Shown: positions 42,674 through 52,268 of the stretch, one piece after another
Numbering within the stretch: the first letter of the stretch is position 1
Layout: each line of letters opens with the position of its first letter
NCBI RefSeq assembly: GCF_002234535.1
Contig: NZ_CP022521.1
Coordinates: 5,208,001 to 5,272,000 of the forward strand
DNA: 64,000 nucleotides
Direction: 5' to 3'
Origin: Actinoalloteichus hoggarensis
GTDB lineage: Bacteria > Actinomycetota > Actinomycetes > Mycobacteriales > Pseudonocardiaceae
Position numbers and translations under genes: made by a program
The notes under the pieces: model-generated
The model's input: only the letters and a program-made list of their open reading frames with translations
Database searches by the model: none
Told to the model about the DNA's origin: nothing

Positions 42674-43827
42674 TCACCCCCGCAGGGCACGGAAGAAGGC
42701 CCGGACGTCGTCGACGAGCAGATCGGGCGCCTCCATCGCCGCGAAGTGACCGCCCCGGTCGTACTCGGTCCACCGCACGACGGTGTTCTGCCGCTCGGCG
42801 AGGGGCCGCAGCGTGACGTCGCCGGGGAAGAGCGCGCAGGCGGTCGGGACGCCCGAGTTCGTCAGCTCGTGGCACCCCACCGCGGGGACTCCTTGTAGAT
42901 GCGCGTCGACGAGGCGAAGGTCTCGGTGATCCAGTAGATCATCACGTTCGTGAGCAGCGTGTCCCGATCCACCGCGTCCTCGGGAAGCTCCTTCGCCGGG
43001 TTCGAGAACGTCTTGAACAGATCGGCGATCCACGCCAGCAGCCCGACCGGGGAGTCGTGCAGCCCGAAGGCCAGGGTCTGCGGACGGGTGGACTGGATCG
43101 CCGAGTAGCCCCCGACCGCCTCATAGCCGCCCGTCTCGGCCAGTCGGCGCCGATCGGCCTCGTCCCAGTCGCTGGTGTCCTCGTCCCAGCCGCCGATGGT
43201 CAGCAGGCCGTTCACGTGGACGCCGACGACGTGCTCGGGAGCGAGCCTGCCGAGCTGCGGAGCGACCAGTGAGCCCAGGTCGCCGCCCTGCGCGCCGTAG
43301 GAGGTGTAGCCGAGCCGGGCCATCAGCGCGGCGACGACCTCCGCATGACGGTCGCTGTCGCCCCGGCCCGCCTCGCGGGTGGGCCCGGAGAAGGCGAAGT
43401 CCGGCGGCGACGGGATCACCAGGTGGAAGGCGTCGGCGGGGTCGCCGCCGTGCGACCGGGGATCGGTCAGCGGGCCGATCACGTCGAGGAACTCGACGAA
43501 GGACACCGGCCAGCCGTGCACCATCACCAGCGGCAGCGCAGCCGGCTCGGGAGAGCGGATGTGCAGGAAGTGGACGCGTGCGCCGTCGATCTCGGTGACG
43601 AACTGCGGGAGCTCGTTCAGGGCCCGCTCGTGCGTCCGCCAGTCGTAGCCGGTGCGCCAGTACTCCACGAGCCCTCGCAGGTAGCCGACCGGCATCCCGT
43701 GGTCCCACCCGACGCCGGGCAGCTCGTCCGGCCAGCGGGTCGCGGCCAGCCGGGCCTGGAGTTCGTCGAGTCGGTCCTGCCCGACGTCGATGCGGAACGG
43801 GCGGATCTCGGGTGCCGAAGTCGTCAT
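42674..43827 (-). pseudogene. Epoxide hydrolase (EHN type) with a single C-terminal frameshift
   Basis: Intact for 321 codons: N-terminal EHN domain (RPFRIDVGQDRLDELQARLA), oxyanion loop HGWP, nucleophile Asp in the GAQGGDLGS elbow, and ITETFASSTRIYKES. The frame then shifts near 42880 and ends after RWGATS; the missing tail with the catalytic His (TEYDRGGHFAAMEAPDLLVD) continues in another frame to 42674. One indel separates a dead from a complete gene, so a sequencing error or programmed event cannot be excluded. Divergent from the WYL regulator, which may control it. Confidence 0.85.
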
Positions 43828-43890
43828 GGCGGCGACGCTAGGACGGCCTTAGGTCAGGATCGCTCCTATGTCGCCGGCAGGATCGGCGGC

Positions 43891-44853
43891 ATGTCGGAGA
43901 CCTCCGGCCGCCTGCTGCGGCTGCTGTCCCTGCTCCAGGCGCGCCGGGACTTCGCCGGCCGCGAACTCGCCGAGCGGCTCGGCGTCAGCAGGCGCACGAT
44001 CCGCCGCGATGTCGAACGCCTGCGTGACCTCGGCTATCCCGTGCACGCCACCCGGGGCGCCTCGGGTTATCGACTGGGCGCGGGCACCGCCCTTCCGCCG
44101 CTGCTGCTGGACGACGACGAGGCGGTCGCGGTGACCGTCGGGCTGCGCACCTCGGCGGAGAACTCGGTGGCGGGCATCGAGGAGAGCGCGCTGGGGGCGC
44201 TCGCCAAGCTGGAGCAGGTCCTGCCGTCGCGGCTGCGCCACCGCGTCGCGACCCTGCACGCCGCGACCATGCGGGTCCGCGACGCCCCCGGCCCGCAGGT
44301 CGGCGCGGAGACGCTGATGATCGTGGCGGACTCGTGTCATCGCCGCGCACGGCTGCGCTTCGACTACGTCGGCCCGCAGGGCACGGCGACGGTCCGCACG
44401 GTCGAGCCGCACAACCTGGTGAGCTTCGGCAGACGCTGGTATCTGGTGGCCTTCGACGTCGACCGGGACGACTGGCGTGCCTTTCGCGTCGACCGGATGA
44501 CCCCGCGCGCTCCCCTCGGGGCGTCCTTCGTACGCCGCACCCCGCCGAACGGCGACGCGGCGGCCTATCTGGCGCACCGCCTGTCCGCCCGTACGTGGCC
44601 CGCCCAGGCGACGTTCCGGCTGCACCGCGCCGCCGAGAAGGTCGCCGATCGGGTCTGGCCGGGGATGGGCGTCGTGGAGGCGGTCGACGAACGCGGTTGT
44701 CTCTTCCACATCGGCGGCGAGACCGTCGAGGACCTCGTCTGGATGGTCACGTCGGTGCGGGTCGACTTCACCCTCGTCGCGGGGCCTGCCGAGCTGGCCG
44801 AGGCGCTGCGGGAGCAGGGCAGGCGCTGTCTGCGGGCCGTGGAGAGCGGTTGA
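43891..44853 (+). CDS. WYL-domain transcriptional regulator (DeoR-like HTH)
   Basis: 320 residues from the ATG at 43891. The N-terminal HTH_11 domain reads LLRLLSLLQARRDFAGRELA and RTIRRDVERLRDLGYPV. The WYL domain is in the middle (RRWYLVAFDVDRDDWRAFRV) and a WCX region ends the protein. These regulators bind single-stranded nucleic acid or small ligands and commonly sit opposite their target, here the epoxide hydrolase gene 63 bases away. Confidence 0.93.
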   Translation: MSETSGRLLRLLSLLQARRDFAGRELAERLGVSRRTIRRDVERLRDLGYPVHATRGASGYRLGAGTALPPLLLDDDEAVAVTVGLRTSAENSVAGIEESALGALAKLEQVLPSRLRHRVATLHAATMRVRDAPGPQVGAETLMIVADSCHRRARLRFDYVGPQGTATVRTVEPHNLVSFGRRWYLVAFDVDRDDWRAFRVDRMTPRAPLGASFVRRTPPNGDAAAYLAHRLSARTWPAQATFRLHRAAEKVADRVWPGMGVVEAVDERGCLFHIGGETVEDLVWMVTSVRVDFTLVAGPAELAEALREQGRRCLRAVESG

Positions 44854-44879
44854 TCGAGGCCGGCCCGGTGAGACGACGA

Positions 44880-44904
44880 AACCCCAGGCCATCGGCCTGG
44901 GGTT
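44880..44904. terminator. Intrinsic terminator between WYL gene and tRNA-Asn
   Basis: Perfect 11-base arms AACCCCAGGCC and GGCCTGGGGTT around ATC. AAC/GTT ends make it work for both converging transcription units. Confidence 0.8.
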
Positions 44905-44911
44905 GACGATG

Positions 44912-44984
<73 letters not shown>

Positions 44985-45141
44985 AGGTCTCTTCAGTTCT
45001 TCGCCGGACCCCGTCCGGCGAGACATACTCTAGCGCATCGCGAGAGGGGGTTTTCACCACCCCTCGTTTTCGACGTCCCTCGGTTGAACGGCGGACGATA
45101 CGGGAACATGGTCCACACGAGCATCGACCGAGGAGGGCACC

Positions 45142-45342
45142 ATGACCAAGCTGTTGCTGGGTGCGGCCATTGGTTACGTACTGGGGGCCAAGGCAGGCCG
45201 GGCTCGGTACGAGCAGATCGTGCAGGCCTACCACCGGGCCCTTGATCACCCGATGGTGCGAGACGTCACCGCGAAGGTGCGGGGCCGGGTGGAGCAGCAG
45301 ACCCGGCCTAGCCATTCGCAGCCGGAAGACCTGCTGGTCTGA
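45142..45342 (+). CDS. Small YtxH-like membrane-associated protein
   Basis: 66 residues. A glycine-rich hydrophobic N-terminus (MTKLLLGAAIGYVLGAKAGR) is followed by an amphipathic helix (YEQIVQAYHRALDHPMVRDV). This is the general plan of YtxH/general-stress small proteins. A ribosome site GGAGG lies eight bases before the ATG. Conserved small genes like this are common in actinobacteria but have no assigned role. Confidence 0.75.
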   Translation: MTKLLLGAAIGYVLGAKAGRARYEQIVQAYHRALDHPMVRDVTAKVRGRVEQQTRPSHSQPEDLLV

Positions 45343-45367
45343 CAACGCGCGGCGACGCCGGAACACG

Positions 45368-45403
45368 GGAGGACGGCCGGGGCATCCGCCTCGGCCGTCC
45401 TCC
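45368..45403. terminator. Terminator hairpin after the YtxH-like gene
   Basis: Arms GGAGGACGGCCG and CGGCCGTCCTCC pair perfectly around a 12-base loop, 25 bases after the stop codon. Strong G/C stem without a long T run, as usual in actinobacteria. Confidence 0.7.
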
Positions 45404-45601
45404 GGTTCGGCCGGAATCCGACCGGCCGCCGTCCATCGAGCAGCCTGCTCGAACCGCCGCCACCTGCTCGAACTCCGGCGAGCTGCCCGCTACCTGCACG
45501 AACTCTCGCGTCACACGGCCTGTCGCCGCCGGCGGACCGCGACGACCCGCCGGAGACGGCCCACCGCCCGGCCGCCACCCCGCGGCGCCCGGTCCGCCGT
45601 C

Positions 45602-46381
45602 TCAGTCGCGCCTGCGCGCGACGACGAAGATCCGCCGGAACGGGAACCAGGTCACTCCGTCGGCCTGCCTCGGATAGGCCGTGCGCAGCCTCGGGCCCAG
45701 CTCGGCCCGGAACTCGGCCCAACCCGCCTGCGTCAGGACGCTCTTGATCGGGCGCAACGCCGTCCCGCTCACCCAGTCCAGGACCGGGTCCTCCCCGGTC
45801 AGCCGCTGCACGTAGGTCGTCTCCCAGGCATCGACGTCGGCGCCCACCGCCGCCAGCGGGGTCGCATAGCCCGCGGCGTCCAGGACGGCGCCCGGCGATC
45901 GCATGGCCAGCCCGTCGAGTCGATCCCGCCACGCGGGCGAGCCCGCCAGGGTGCGGATCTCGTGGTGGGAGGGCGCGTCGAAGTTGCCCGGCACCTGGAA
46001 GGCCAGCCACGCGCCGGGCCGCAGTCGCGTCAACCAGCCACGCAGCAGCTCGCGGTGGCCCGGGACCCACTGGAGCACGGCATTGCTGAGGACGACGTCG
46101 ACGTCCTCGTCGGGCTGCCAGGCCGTGACGTCGCACAGCCGGGCCCGGACCCCGGCCGCCGTGGCGGCGTCCACCATCTCCGGCGAGGAGTCGATCGCCT
46201 CGATGCGGGCGTTCGGCCAGCGTTCGGCCAGCGTCGCGGTCAGATTGCCGGGACCACAGCCGAGGTCGACCACCCGTCGGGGATCTTCGGCGCCGATTCG
46301 AGCGACCAGCTCGTGAAAGGGTCTGCCCCGCTGGTCGGCGAAGGTCAGGTAGGTCTCCGGATTCCACTTCGTCGTGGTCAT
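45602..46381 (-). CDS. tam: Trans-aconitate 2-methyltransferase
   Basis: 259 residues. The N-terminal WNPETYLTFADQRGRPFHEL is the family hallmark, followed by the SAM motif VVDLGCGPGNLTATL, IEAIDSSPEM and NAVLQWVPGH, which is diagnostic for Tam. The enzyme methylates trans-aconitate, an inhibitory by-product of the citric acid cycle, using S-adenosylmethionine. An AGGAGG ribosome site precedes the ATG and a GTACGTACGTAC palindrome lies about 20 bases upstream. Confidence 0.93.
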   Translation of the reverse strand: MTTTKWNPETYLTFADQRGRPFHELVARIGAEDPRRVVDLGCGPGNLTATLAERWPNARIEAIDSSPEMVDAATAAGVRARLCDVTAWQPDEDVDVVLSNAVLQWVPGHRELLRGWLTRLRPGAWLAFQVPGNFDAPSHHEIRTLAGSPAWRDRLDGLAMRSPGAVLDAAGYATPLAAVGADVDAWETTYVQRLTGEDPVLDWVSGTALRPIKSVLTQAGWAEFRAELGPRLRTAYPRQADGVTWFPFRRIFVVARRRD

Positions 46382-46401
46382 CGCGCCTCCTCTTGAAAAC
46401 C

Positions 46402-46413
46402 GTACGTACGTAC
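46402..46413. promoter_or_regulatory. GTACGTACGTAC palindrome in the tam promoter region
   Basis: Twelve-base perfect palindrome next to an AT-rich stretch (AATAAA on the minus strand) that could be the -10 element. Possible operator; no regulator is encoded nearby. Confidence 0.4.
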
Positions 46414-46594
46414 TTTATTCCTTTCGCGGGGTGATCGGCCCGAGATTGCCTCGATCGAGTGAGAAGTACGCACATCGTCACCGCTTGTCCACCCGCGCCG
46501 TGACACGACCGACCCGGCAGGTCGCGATCGGCCACGCGAAGGTGAGCGCGAGGAACACGACGGAACGAAGGCGATCGGCCTGCGCCGCCGGGTC

Positions 46595-47143
46595 CTACTC
46601 GGGGGCGGGGCGGGCCTGCGCGAGCTTCGCCGCCACCTCGGAGGCGATGTCGACCACCACGGCCCGATCGGTGCCGGGGTCCATGCGCACCTGAAGCAGC
46701 ACGCCGTCACGGCCGGGGACCCGCCGCTGCACGAACCAGGCGCCGCCGCCGGGCAGCTCGCGGTGATGCCGAGAGGTGATCGAGGCGTTCACCCGTTTCA
46801 GCACCGCCTCCGGAACCCGACCGGTCTCGGCGAGGGCGTACCGACGCGGCGGCAGATCCGTGAGCAGCTCGGCCTCCCCCGCCATGCCCGCCGACTCGGC
46901 CTCCACGACCGTCAGGCCGCCGTCCTTCCAGGCCGCCTTGGAGATCAGATGCCACCCCACGCGCCGGGAGCCCGACACCTCGGGCAGCCACAGCCCGAAT
47001 CGAGTCGCGACCACCGCACCCCCGCCCTTCGTGGTGGCCACGGCGAGCACCCGCTCGTCGGTCTCCAGCGTGCCGGTGAAGCTCGCGGGCAGCTTCGGCG
47101 AACCGACCACCCACAGCCGCAGCCGACGAATGAGCTCCTTCAC
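46595..47143 (-). CDS. Conserved hypothetical protein co-transcribed with dnaG
   Basis: 182 residues, alternating beta strands, opening with MKELIRRLRLWVVGSPKLPA and containing ERVLAVATTKGGGAVVATRF. The GTG start overlaps the dnaG stop by four bases, so the proteins are made together. No domain recognised and no membrane segment. Its position behind dnaG suggests a broadly conserved actinobacterial gene, but its role is unknown. Confidence 0.8.
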   Translation of the reverse strand: MKELIRRLRLWVVGSPKLPASFTGTLETDERVLAVATTKGGGAVVATRFGLWLPEVSGSRRVGWHLISKAAWKDGGLTVVEAESAGMAGEAELLTDLPPRRYALAETGRVPEAVLKRVNASITSRHHRELPGGGAWFVQRRVPGRDGVLLQVRMDPGTDRAVVVDIASEVAAKLAQARPAPE

Positions 47144-49059
47144 GACAGTCCTCCCACCGCCTGGTCCTGCAGCGCCTTGCGATACTGCTCCAGACCCACC
47201 AGGTCTCCGAACAGCGCGTGATACTCCTCAGGCTCCTCCGTGGCCGACATCCGCTGCAAGCGGGACTTCAGCTCGGCGATCTCCCTCGCCACCACGGACT
47301 CCTTGAGCCGGGCCAACAGGCTCGCCGCGTACAGCGAGTCCTCCTCCGACCGGGACCGAGGCGACTCCACCGACAGCTCGGTGACCAGCGACCGGACGGA
47401 GGCGTGCGAACAGTGCTCCGTCATCGCCGCGACCAGCGCGGACCCCGAGAGTCCGCTGGACGCGCCACCCGCCGCGAGCAGCGCCCGATGCACCGCCAGG
47501 TACGCCGGATGGGTGTAGGCCTGCTCCGAGATCGAGTCGTAGACCGGCCCCGCCAGCGCCGGCCACTGCAACGCGATCTTCAGCGCCTCCCGTTGCAACC
47601 AGAGCTGTGGATCGTCCGGCGCGGGCCGGGGCGGACCGCCGTCGCCGTCGGACGCCTGTCTGGTCGCCTGTCCGCGCCGCTGCCGCTCGTTCCGGTCCGG
47701 TTCGCGACGCCCGCCGCCGCCCGCCAGCTCACGGACCTCGCGGACCACCCCGGACGTGTCGTCCCAGCCCACCCAGCCCGACAGCCGCCGGGCGTACTCG
47801 TCGCGCAGGGCGACGTCGCGGATCCGCGCCACCAGCGGCGTCGAGGAGCGCAACGCGGCGAGCTGACCTTCGGCCGTGTCGAGATCGTGGCTCCTGACCA
47901 CGCCCCGGATGGCGAACTCGTACAGCGGACGGCGCCGGGCGACCAGATCGCGCACGGCCGGATCGCCCTTCTCCTGCCGCAGCTCGCAGGGGTCCATCCC
48001 GTCCGGAGCCACCGCGATGTAGGTGTTGCCCGACCAGTTCTGATCGCTGTCGAAGGCCTTGCGAGCCGCCTTCTGACCCGCCTCGTCGCCGTCGAAGGTG
48101 AAGATGACCTCGGCGCCGAGGGACGCCTGGTTGAAGGAGGCGTCCATGAGCAGCCGGGACAGCACCTTGATGTGCTCGTCGCCGAAGGCGGTGCCGCAGG
48201 AGGCCACCGCCGTCGGCACTCCGGCCAGATGCATGGCCATCACGTCGGTGTAGCCCTCGACGACGACGACCTGATGCCTGCGGGCGATCTCCCGCTTGGC
48301 CACGTCCAGGCCGAACAGCACCTGCGACTTGCGGTAGACCGGACTCTCGGCGGTGTTGACGTACTTGGCCTGGATCGGGTCGTCGTCGAAGATGCGCCGA
48401 GCGCCGAAGCCGACCACGTCGCCGCTGAGATCCTTGATCGGCCACAGCAGCCTGCGATGGAACCGGTCGATCGGCCCGAGCCTCCCCTCCTTGGCCAGGC
48501 CGGCCTTGTACAACTCCGTCGCCTCGAAGCCGCGGCCGAGCAGGTGCTTGGTCAGCCGGTCCCACCCCGACGGGGCGAACCCGCAGCCGAAGCGGCTCGC
48601 GGCGGCCTCGTCGAAGCCCCGGGACGCGAGGAACTCCCTGGCCTGGACGGCCTCCGGGCCGCGCAGGGCCTCGGCGTAGAACTCGGCGGCGGCCTTGTGC
48701 GCCTCGACCAGTCGGAGACGGGTGCCCCGGTCGCGCTGCACGGTCGCGCCGCCGCCCACGTAGGTGAGCCGGAGGCCGACCCGGTCGGCGAGGCGCTCCA
48801 CGGACTCCACGAAGCTGAGGTGCTCGCGCTTCATCAGGAAGGCGATGACGTCGCCGCCCTCACCGCAGCCGAAGCAGTGGAACGTGCCGTGTGTCGGCCG
48901 GACGTTGAACGACGGGCTCTTCTCGTCGTGGAAGGGACACAGGCCTTTCAGGGCGCCCGCGCCCGCGCGACGCAGCTCGAGGTACTCGCCGATCACCTCG
49001 TCGATCCGGTTCCGGTCTCGTACCTCGGCGATGTCGCTTTCCCGGATGCGTCCTGCCAC
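47140..49059 (-). CDS. dnaG: DNA primase
   Basis: 639 residues. Zinc-binding domain C41-P-F-H44 ... C62-F-G-C65 (CHC2 type) recognises template. The TOPRIM catalytic core shows VVVEGYTDVMAMH and FTFDGDEAGQKAA with the metal-binding acidic residues. The C-terminal part should contact DnaB helicase. It makes RNA primers for chromosome replication. Followed by a coupled unknown gene; divergent from an ECF sigma factor gene. Confidence 0.98.
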   Translation of the reverse strand: MAGRIRESDIAEVRDRNRIDEVIGEYLELRRAGAGALKGLCPFHDEKSPSFNVRPTHGTFHCFGCGEGGDVIAFLMKREHLSFVESVERLADRVGLRLTYVGGGATVQRDRGTRLRLVEAHKAAAEFYAEALRGPEAVQAREFLASRGFDEAAASRFGCGFAPSGWDRLTKHLLGRGFEATELYKAGLAKEGRLGPIDRFHRRLLWPIKDLSGDVVGFGARRIFDDDPIQAKYVNTAESPVYRKSQVLFGLDVAKREIARRHQVVVVEGYTDVMAMHLAGVPTAVASCGTAFGDEHIKVLSRLLMDASFNQASLGAEVIFTFDGDEAGQKAARKAFDSDQNWSGNTYIAVAPDGMDPCELRQEKGDPAVRDLVARRRPLYEFAIRGVVRSHDLDTAEGQLAALRSSTPLVARIRDVALRDEYARRLSGWVGWDDTSGVVREVRELAGGGGRREPDRNERQRRGQATRQASDGDGGPPRPAPDDPQLWLQREALKIALQWPALAGPVYDSISEQAYTHPAYLAVHRALLAAGGASSGLSGSALVAAMTEHCSHASVRSLVTELSVESPRSRSEEDSLYAASLLARLKESVVAREIAELKSRLQRMSATEEPEEYHALFGDLVGLEQYRKALQDQAVGGLS

Positions 49060-49129
49060 GGTCGGCGAGTCTATGGGAGGCGGCCGACCTGGCGCCGCCG
49101 AGTCGGCGGGCAGGTGGAGAATGCCGGGT

Positions 49130-50116
49130 GTGAGCCGTGCCGAGGACGAGATCGGGCCAGTCGCGGAGCTGGCCGAGCGCTTCGAGGAGCACCGCCCGCA
49201 CCTCTTCGGGGTCGCCTACCGACTGTTCGGCACCCGCGCCGACGCCGAGGACGCCGTGCAGGAGTCATGGTTGCGGCTGGCCGCCGTGCCCCGCTCGGAT
49301 CGGGACGGGATACGCGACCTGCGTGCCTGGCTGACGACCGTGGTCGGGCGGATCTGCGTCGACCGGCTGCGCTCGGCGAGCGCCCGCCGCGAACGCCACG
49401 TCGGCACCTGGCTGCCGGAACCGCTCGTGAGCCGACCGGGCGACGGTCGCGCGCCGACGCCCGATCCGCTGGAGCAGGTCGTGCGGGCCGACGAGATGCG
49501 GATGGCCGCGGTCCTCGTGCTGGAGCGGCTCACCCCGGACCAGCGGCTGGCCTTCGTCCTGCACGACGGCTTCGCGGTCCCCTTCGACTCGATCGCCGAC
49601 GTTCTCGGGTGCACGGCCGCCACCGCCCGTCAGCACGCCTCCCGGGCTCGGCGGCTGGTGGCCGCCGCCGACCCGCCGCCCCGCGCCGAGGCCGCCGAGC
49701 ATCGGCGCCTGCTCGAGGAGTTCCTCACCGCGCTGGCCGCCGGGGACACCGACGCGCTGACGCGGGTACTGCATCCCGACGTCGTCTTCCACGGCGACGG
49801 CGGCGGCCGGGCCAGGACGGCGCGCAGGCCGATCGTCGGGGCGGACCGGGTCGTCCGGCTCCTGTTCGGGCTCGTAGAGCGGTACGGCACGCGGCTCACT
49901 CGGATCGGCGTGCCGGTGCTGGTCAACGGCGATCTCGGCGTGCTGATCGCAGGCGATCGCTCGGACGGCGACCCGGCGGCGCCGGGGGCCGCGGCGGACG
50001 GGGGTCGAGGCCTGCCGATCGAACGCCGGGTGGCCTCCATCGCGGTCCGCTCGGGGCGGATCGTGGCCGTGTTCGACGTGGCCGATCCCGACAAGCTGAC
50101 GCACGTGAGTCCCTGA
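49130..50116 (+). CDS. ECF sigma factor, SigJ-like with C-terminal SnoaL-type domain
   Basis: 328 residues. Region 2 reads LFGVAYRLFGTRADAEDAVQ (then ESWLRL) and region 4 LTPDQRLAFVLHDGFAVPFD and IADVLGCTAATARQHASRAR. The C-terminal 130 residues look like the NTF2/SnoaL-type domain that replaces an anti-sigma partner in the ECF41/SigJ groups (inference on group). The GTG at 49130 has AGGTGGAG ten bases upstream; the ATG at 49121 lies too close to it. No anti-sigma gene is present. Confidence 0.92.
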   Translation: MSRAEDEIGPVAELAERFEEHRPHLFGVAYRLFGTRADAEDAVQESWLRLAAVPRSDRDGIRDLRAWLTTVVGRICVDRLRSASARRERHVGTWLPEPLVSRPGDGRAPTPDPLEQVVRADEMRMAAVLVLERLTPDQRLAFVLHDGFAVPFDSIADVLGCTAATARQHASRARRLVAAADPPPRAEAAEHRRLLEEFLTALAAGDTDALTRVLHPDVVFHGDGGGRARTARRPIVGADRVVRLLFGLVERYGTRLTRIGVPVLVNGDLGVLIAGDRSDGDPAAPGAAADGGRGLPIERRVASIAVRSGRIVAVFDVADPDKLTHVSP

Positions 50117-51137
50117 TCCACCCGGCGGATCGGCGTGGCAGGCCGGCTCGTCTCTCACGACGCGCCTCGCACGGCCTCGCCTCTCGCCCGCCCCGTGGTC
50201 GTCGGTCCGTCTCTCGCTGAGCCTGTCTCCGCCCGGACCCGCAGGTCCGCCGCCTCGCCCGGACAGGCAGCGCCTCGCCGACGGATCACGCTCGACGGAC
50301 TGGACGACTCGTCTACCGGCGGCGACGCGACATGCCGTCGCCACCGAGCCGTCGCGGCGCGCGCACCGGATCTCTGCCGGTGAACGGTCCGATCTGTCGA
50401 CGGGGCATCCCGGTCCGCGACGGACGCGGCGCCGTATCCGAGCAGGGCCGCCGTATCCGAGCAGGGCCGCCGGGTCGCGTGTCGCGGCACGGATGGTGCG
50501 TCGCGGTCCGACACGGGCCGGCGATCCGTCGGTGCGGCTGGCCGAGTGGTCCCGGCGATCTGGATCTCGGACCAGTAACCTGAAGATTATTTTCGTTGAA
50601 CACTGAAGTCATCGTGGCGGCAACATCGGTCGCGGGCAGGTCGACAGGCCGCGAGGCGGCCACCGCGTTCCCGTCGGCCGCGTCGCCCACTGCCGCGCTT
50701 CCGCGTGGGGCGGCAGCCTCTCGACCACCCGCACCGACCGAGGATCCACCGCCGAGAAGCGGGATCCGGCTCCGGTCGACGCCGCCCACTCCCCACCCGC
50801 CGGCCCGCCGCACTCGTCGGTCCTGCCGCACCCGCCGATTCCGCACCCCGTCGAATCTCCGGACACCGACGGGTCCCGACGACCCCGCACGGGTCTCGGG
50901 CGTCGGCCTCCGGCCTCGACTCTCGGCAGGCTGTCGAGGGCTCGGGCAGGCCTCGGACACCCGCGGATCCCGGTACCCGCCGCGCGGGCGACAGCGGCTC
51001 GCCCGGCACGCTCCGCGCGACCGGAATCGAGGTGCGCCGCAGCGCCCGCCCGCCCCGGCGACGCGGGCAGGCGGACGGCACGATCCGCGACTATCCGGGG
51101 CACGCACGGCGCCGGGCGAGCGGCCGCGCGGACGGAC
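50117..51137. other. One-kilobase gap between the sigma factor and serpin genes
   Basis: No reading frame here is convincing on either strand; all are long because of G/C content and translate to Arg/Pro-rich strings. It holds a 19-base tandem duplication (50431-50468), and an AT-rich island at about 50578-50606 amid very G/C-rich DNA, possibly a promoter or protein-binding site. It may be the remains of a lost gene. Confidence 0.4.
50431..50468. repeat. Tandem duplication of a 19-base unit
   Basis: The unit GCCGTATCCGAGCAGGGCC occurs twice without a gap (50431-50449 and 50450-50468), then begins a third time with GCC. Both copies are identical. Confidence 0.9.
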
Positions 51138-52268
51138 TCAGCTCGGGTCGGTGACGCGGGCCAGGAAGTACACCGAACCGCTACGGCGATGCCGCACCAG
51201 CAACAAGAACGGCCGATCGACCCGCACCGTGATCGGCCGCTGCGGAATGATCGCCGCCGCCAGCTGGAACATCGCGGCCGTCGCGGCGGCGCCCTCCAGC
51301 CCCTGTTCGTCGATCCGCAGCACCGACTCGTGCAGCACCGAGGAGATCCGCACGGGATGCGACTCGCTCAGCCCGCCGAAGTCCGCGTCGTCCTGGAACA
51401 TCGAGCGCACTCCGAGCCCGCCCAGCGGCGTCTTCAGGTCCGCGCGTCCGGTGACACGCAGGCGCGGCAGGAACAACTCGACGCGGGTAGCCCGGATCGC
51501 GTCGAGCAGGGTGCCCAGCGTCGCGCCGTCCAGTCCGGCCTCGGCTTCGGCGAGATCGCCGTCCGGCAGCAGGATCACCGCCTCGACGCCGCCCTTGGCG
51601 GGAAGCCCCACGACCTGCCAGCCCGCGCGGACGGCGTAGGGCATCCGCTCCGTCAGCGTCATCGTCGGCACCTCGTCGACGCCCGTCCTCGTATGGAAGG
51701 GCTGCGGGCTGGTGGCGCCCTCGGTGAAGCGGTTGATCCACGCCGTCTTGAGGTACAGGGCGTTGACCAGTGCCGCCGCCGTCCGCTTCTCGACCGCCCC
51801 GACGGGCAGCAGCTCCGGGATGAGGCCTCGGGTGAGGTCGGCGACGTCCTCGTTGATCAGGGCCCGCGCCCCCTCCGGGTCGGTCTCGAAGGAGGCTCCC
51901 TTCACGGCTCCGCCCGGCCACTGTTCGAGGTTGCGCCGGAACGAGGGATGCAGGACGAGGTCGTCCCTGGTCCACAGTGTGTTCGCCACCGAGAGGACCG
52001 GCGGGTCCTCGCCGCTGCCCGAGGTGCTCAGCTCCGCCGAGGCGATCAACGGTCCGGCGACCCGGTGCAGGTCGTTCGGCGCTCCGTCGGTGAGGACCCG
52101 GCTCAGTTCGTCTCGGGTGCCGCCCCGCGCGCCCGCCGCCGCCAGGCCGAGGGCGCTGGCCACGGACATCGGTGACCAGCAGAAGTCACCGCCGTCGCTC
52201 GGCGCGAGTGCCCGGTGCAGGTTCAGTGCGAAGGAGAGGTGTGCACGGTCGTCCACGGTGATCAACAA
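51138..52268 (-). CDS. Serpin (serine protease inhibitor) family protein
   Basis: 376 residues, the normal serpin length. Family patches are NLHRALAPSDGGDFCWSPMS and VASALGLAAAGARGGTRDEL, VLSVANTLWTRDD, ALVNALYLKTAWINRF, and the C-terminal VDRPFLLLVRHRRSGSVYFL. The hinge of the reactive loop reads EQGLEGAAATAA. Counting from the Glu as P17, P1-P1' would be Ala-Ala, which suits elastase-like proteases. The P14 residue is Leu rather than the usual Thr/Ser, so loop insertion may be impaired. No signal peptide is seen, so it would act inside the cell. Bacterial serpins are uncommon. Confidence 0.93.
   Translation of the reverse strand: MLITVDDRAHLSFALNLHRALAPSDGGDFCWSPMSVASALGLAAAGARGGTRDELSRVLTDGAPNDLHRVAGPLIASAELSTSGSGEDPPVLSVANTLWTRDDLVLHPSFRRNLEQWPGGAVKGASFETDPEGARALINEDVADLTRGLIPELLPVGAVEKRTAAALVNALYLKTAWINRFTEGATSPQPFHTRTGVDEVPTMTLTERMPYAVRAGWQVVGLPAKGGVEAVILLPDGDLAEAEAGLDGATLGTLLDAIRATRVELFLPRLRVTGRADLKTPLGGLGVRSMFQDDADFGGLSESHPVRISSVLHESVLRIDEQGLEGAAATAAMFQLAAAIIPQRPITVRVDRPFLLLVRHRRSGSVYFLARVTDPS

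Noticed and set aside
47218-50220. A 1000-codon open frame on the plus strand opposite dnaG
   Set aside because: It is the reverse-strand shadow of dnaG and runs into the sigma-factor gene in a wrong frame; the translation is rich in Arg, Gly and His with no family pattern.
50596-51137. Plus-strand gene starting MNTEVIVAATSVAG in the serpin-sigma gap
   Set aside because: The first 14 residues look natural but the rest becomes Pro/Arg-rich and then runs antisense through the serpin gene.
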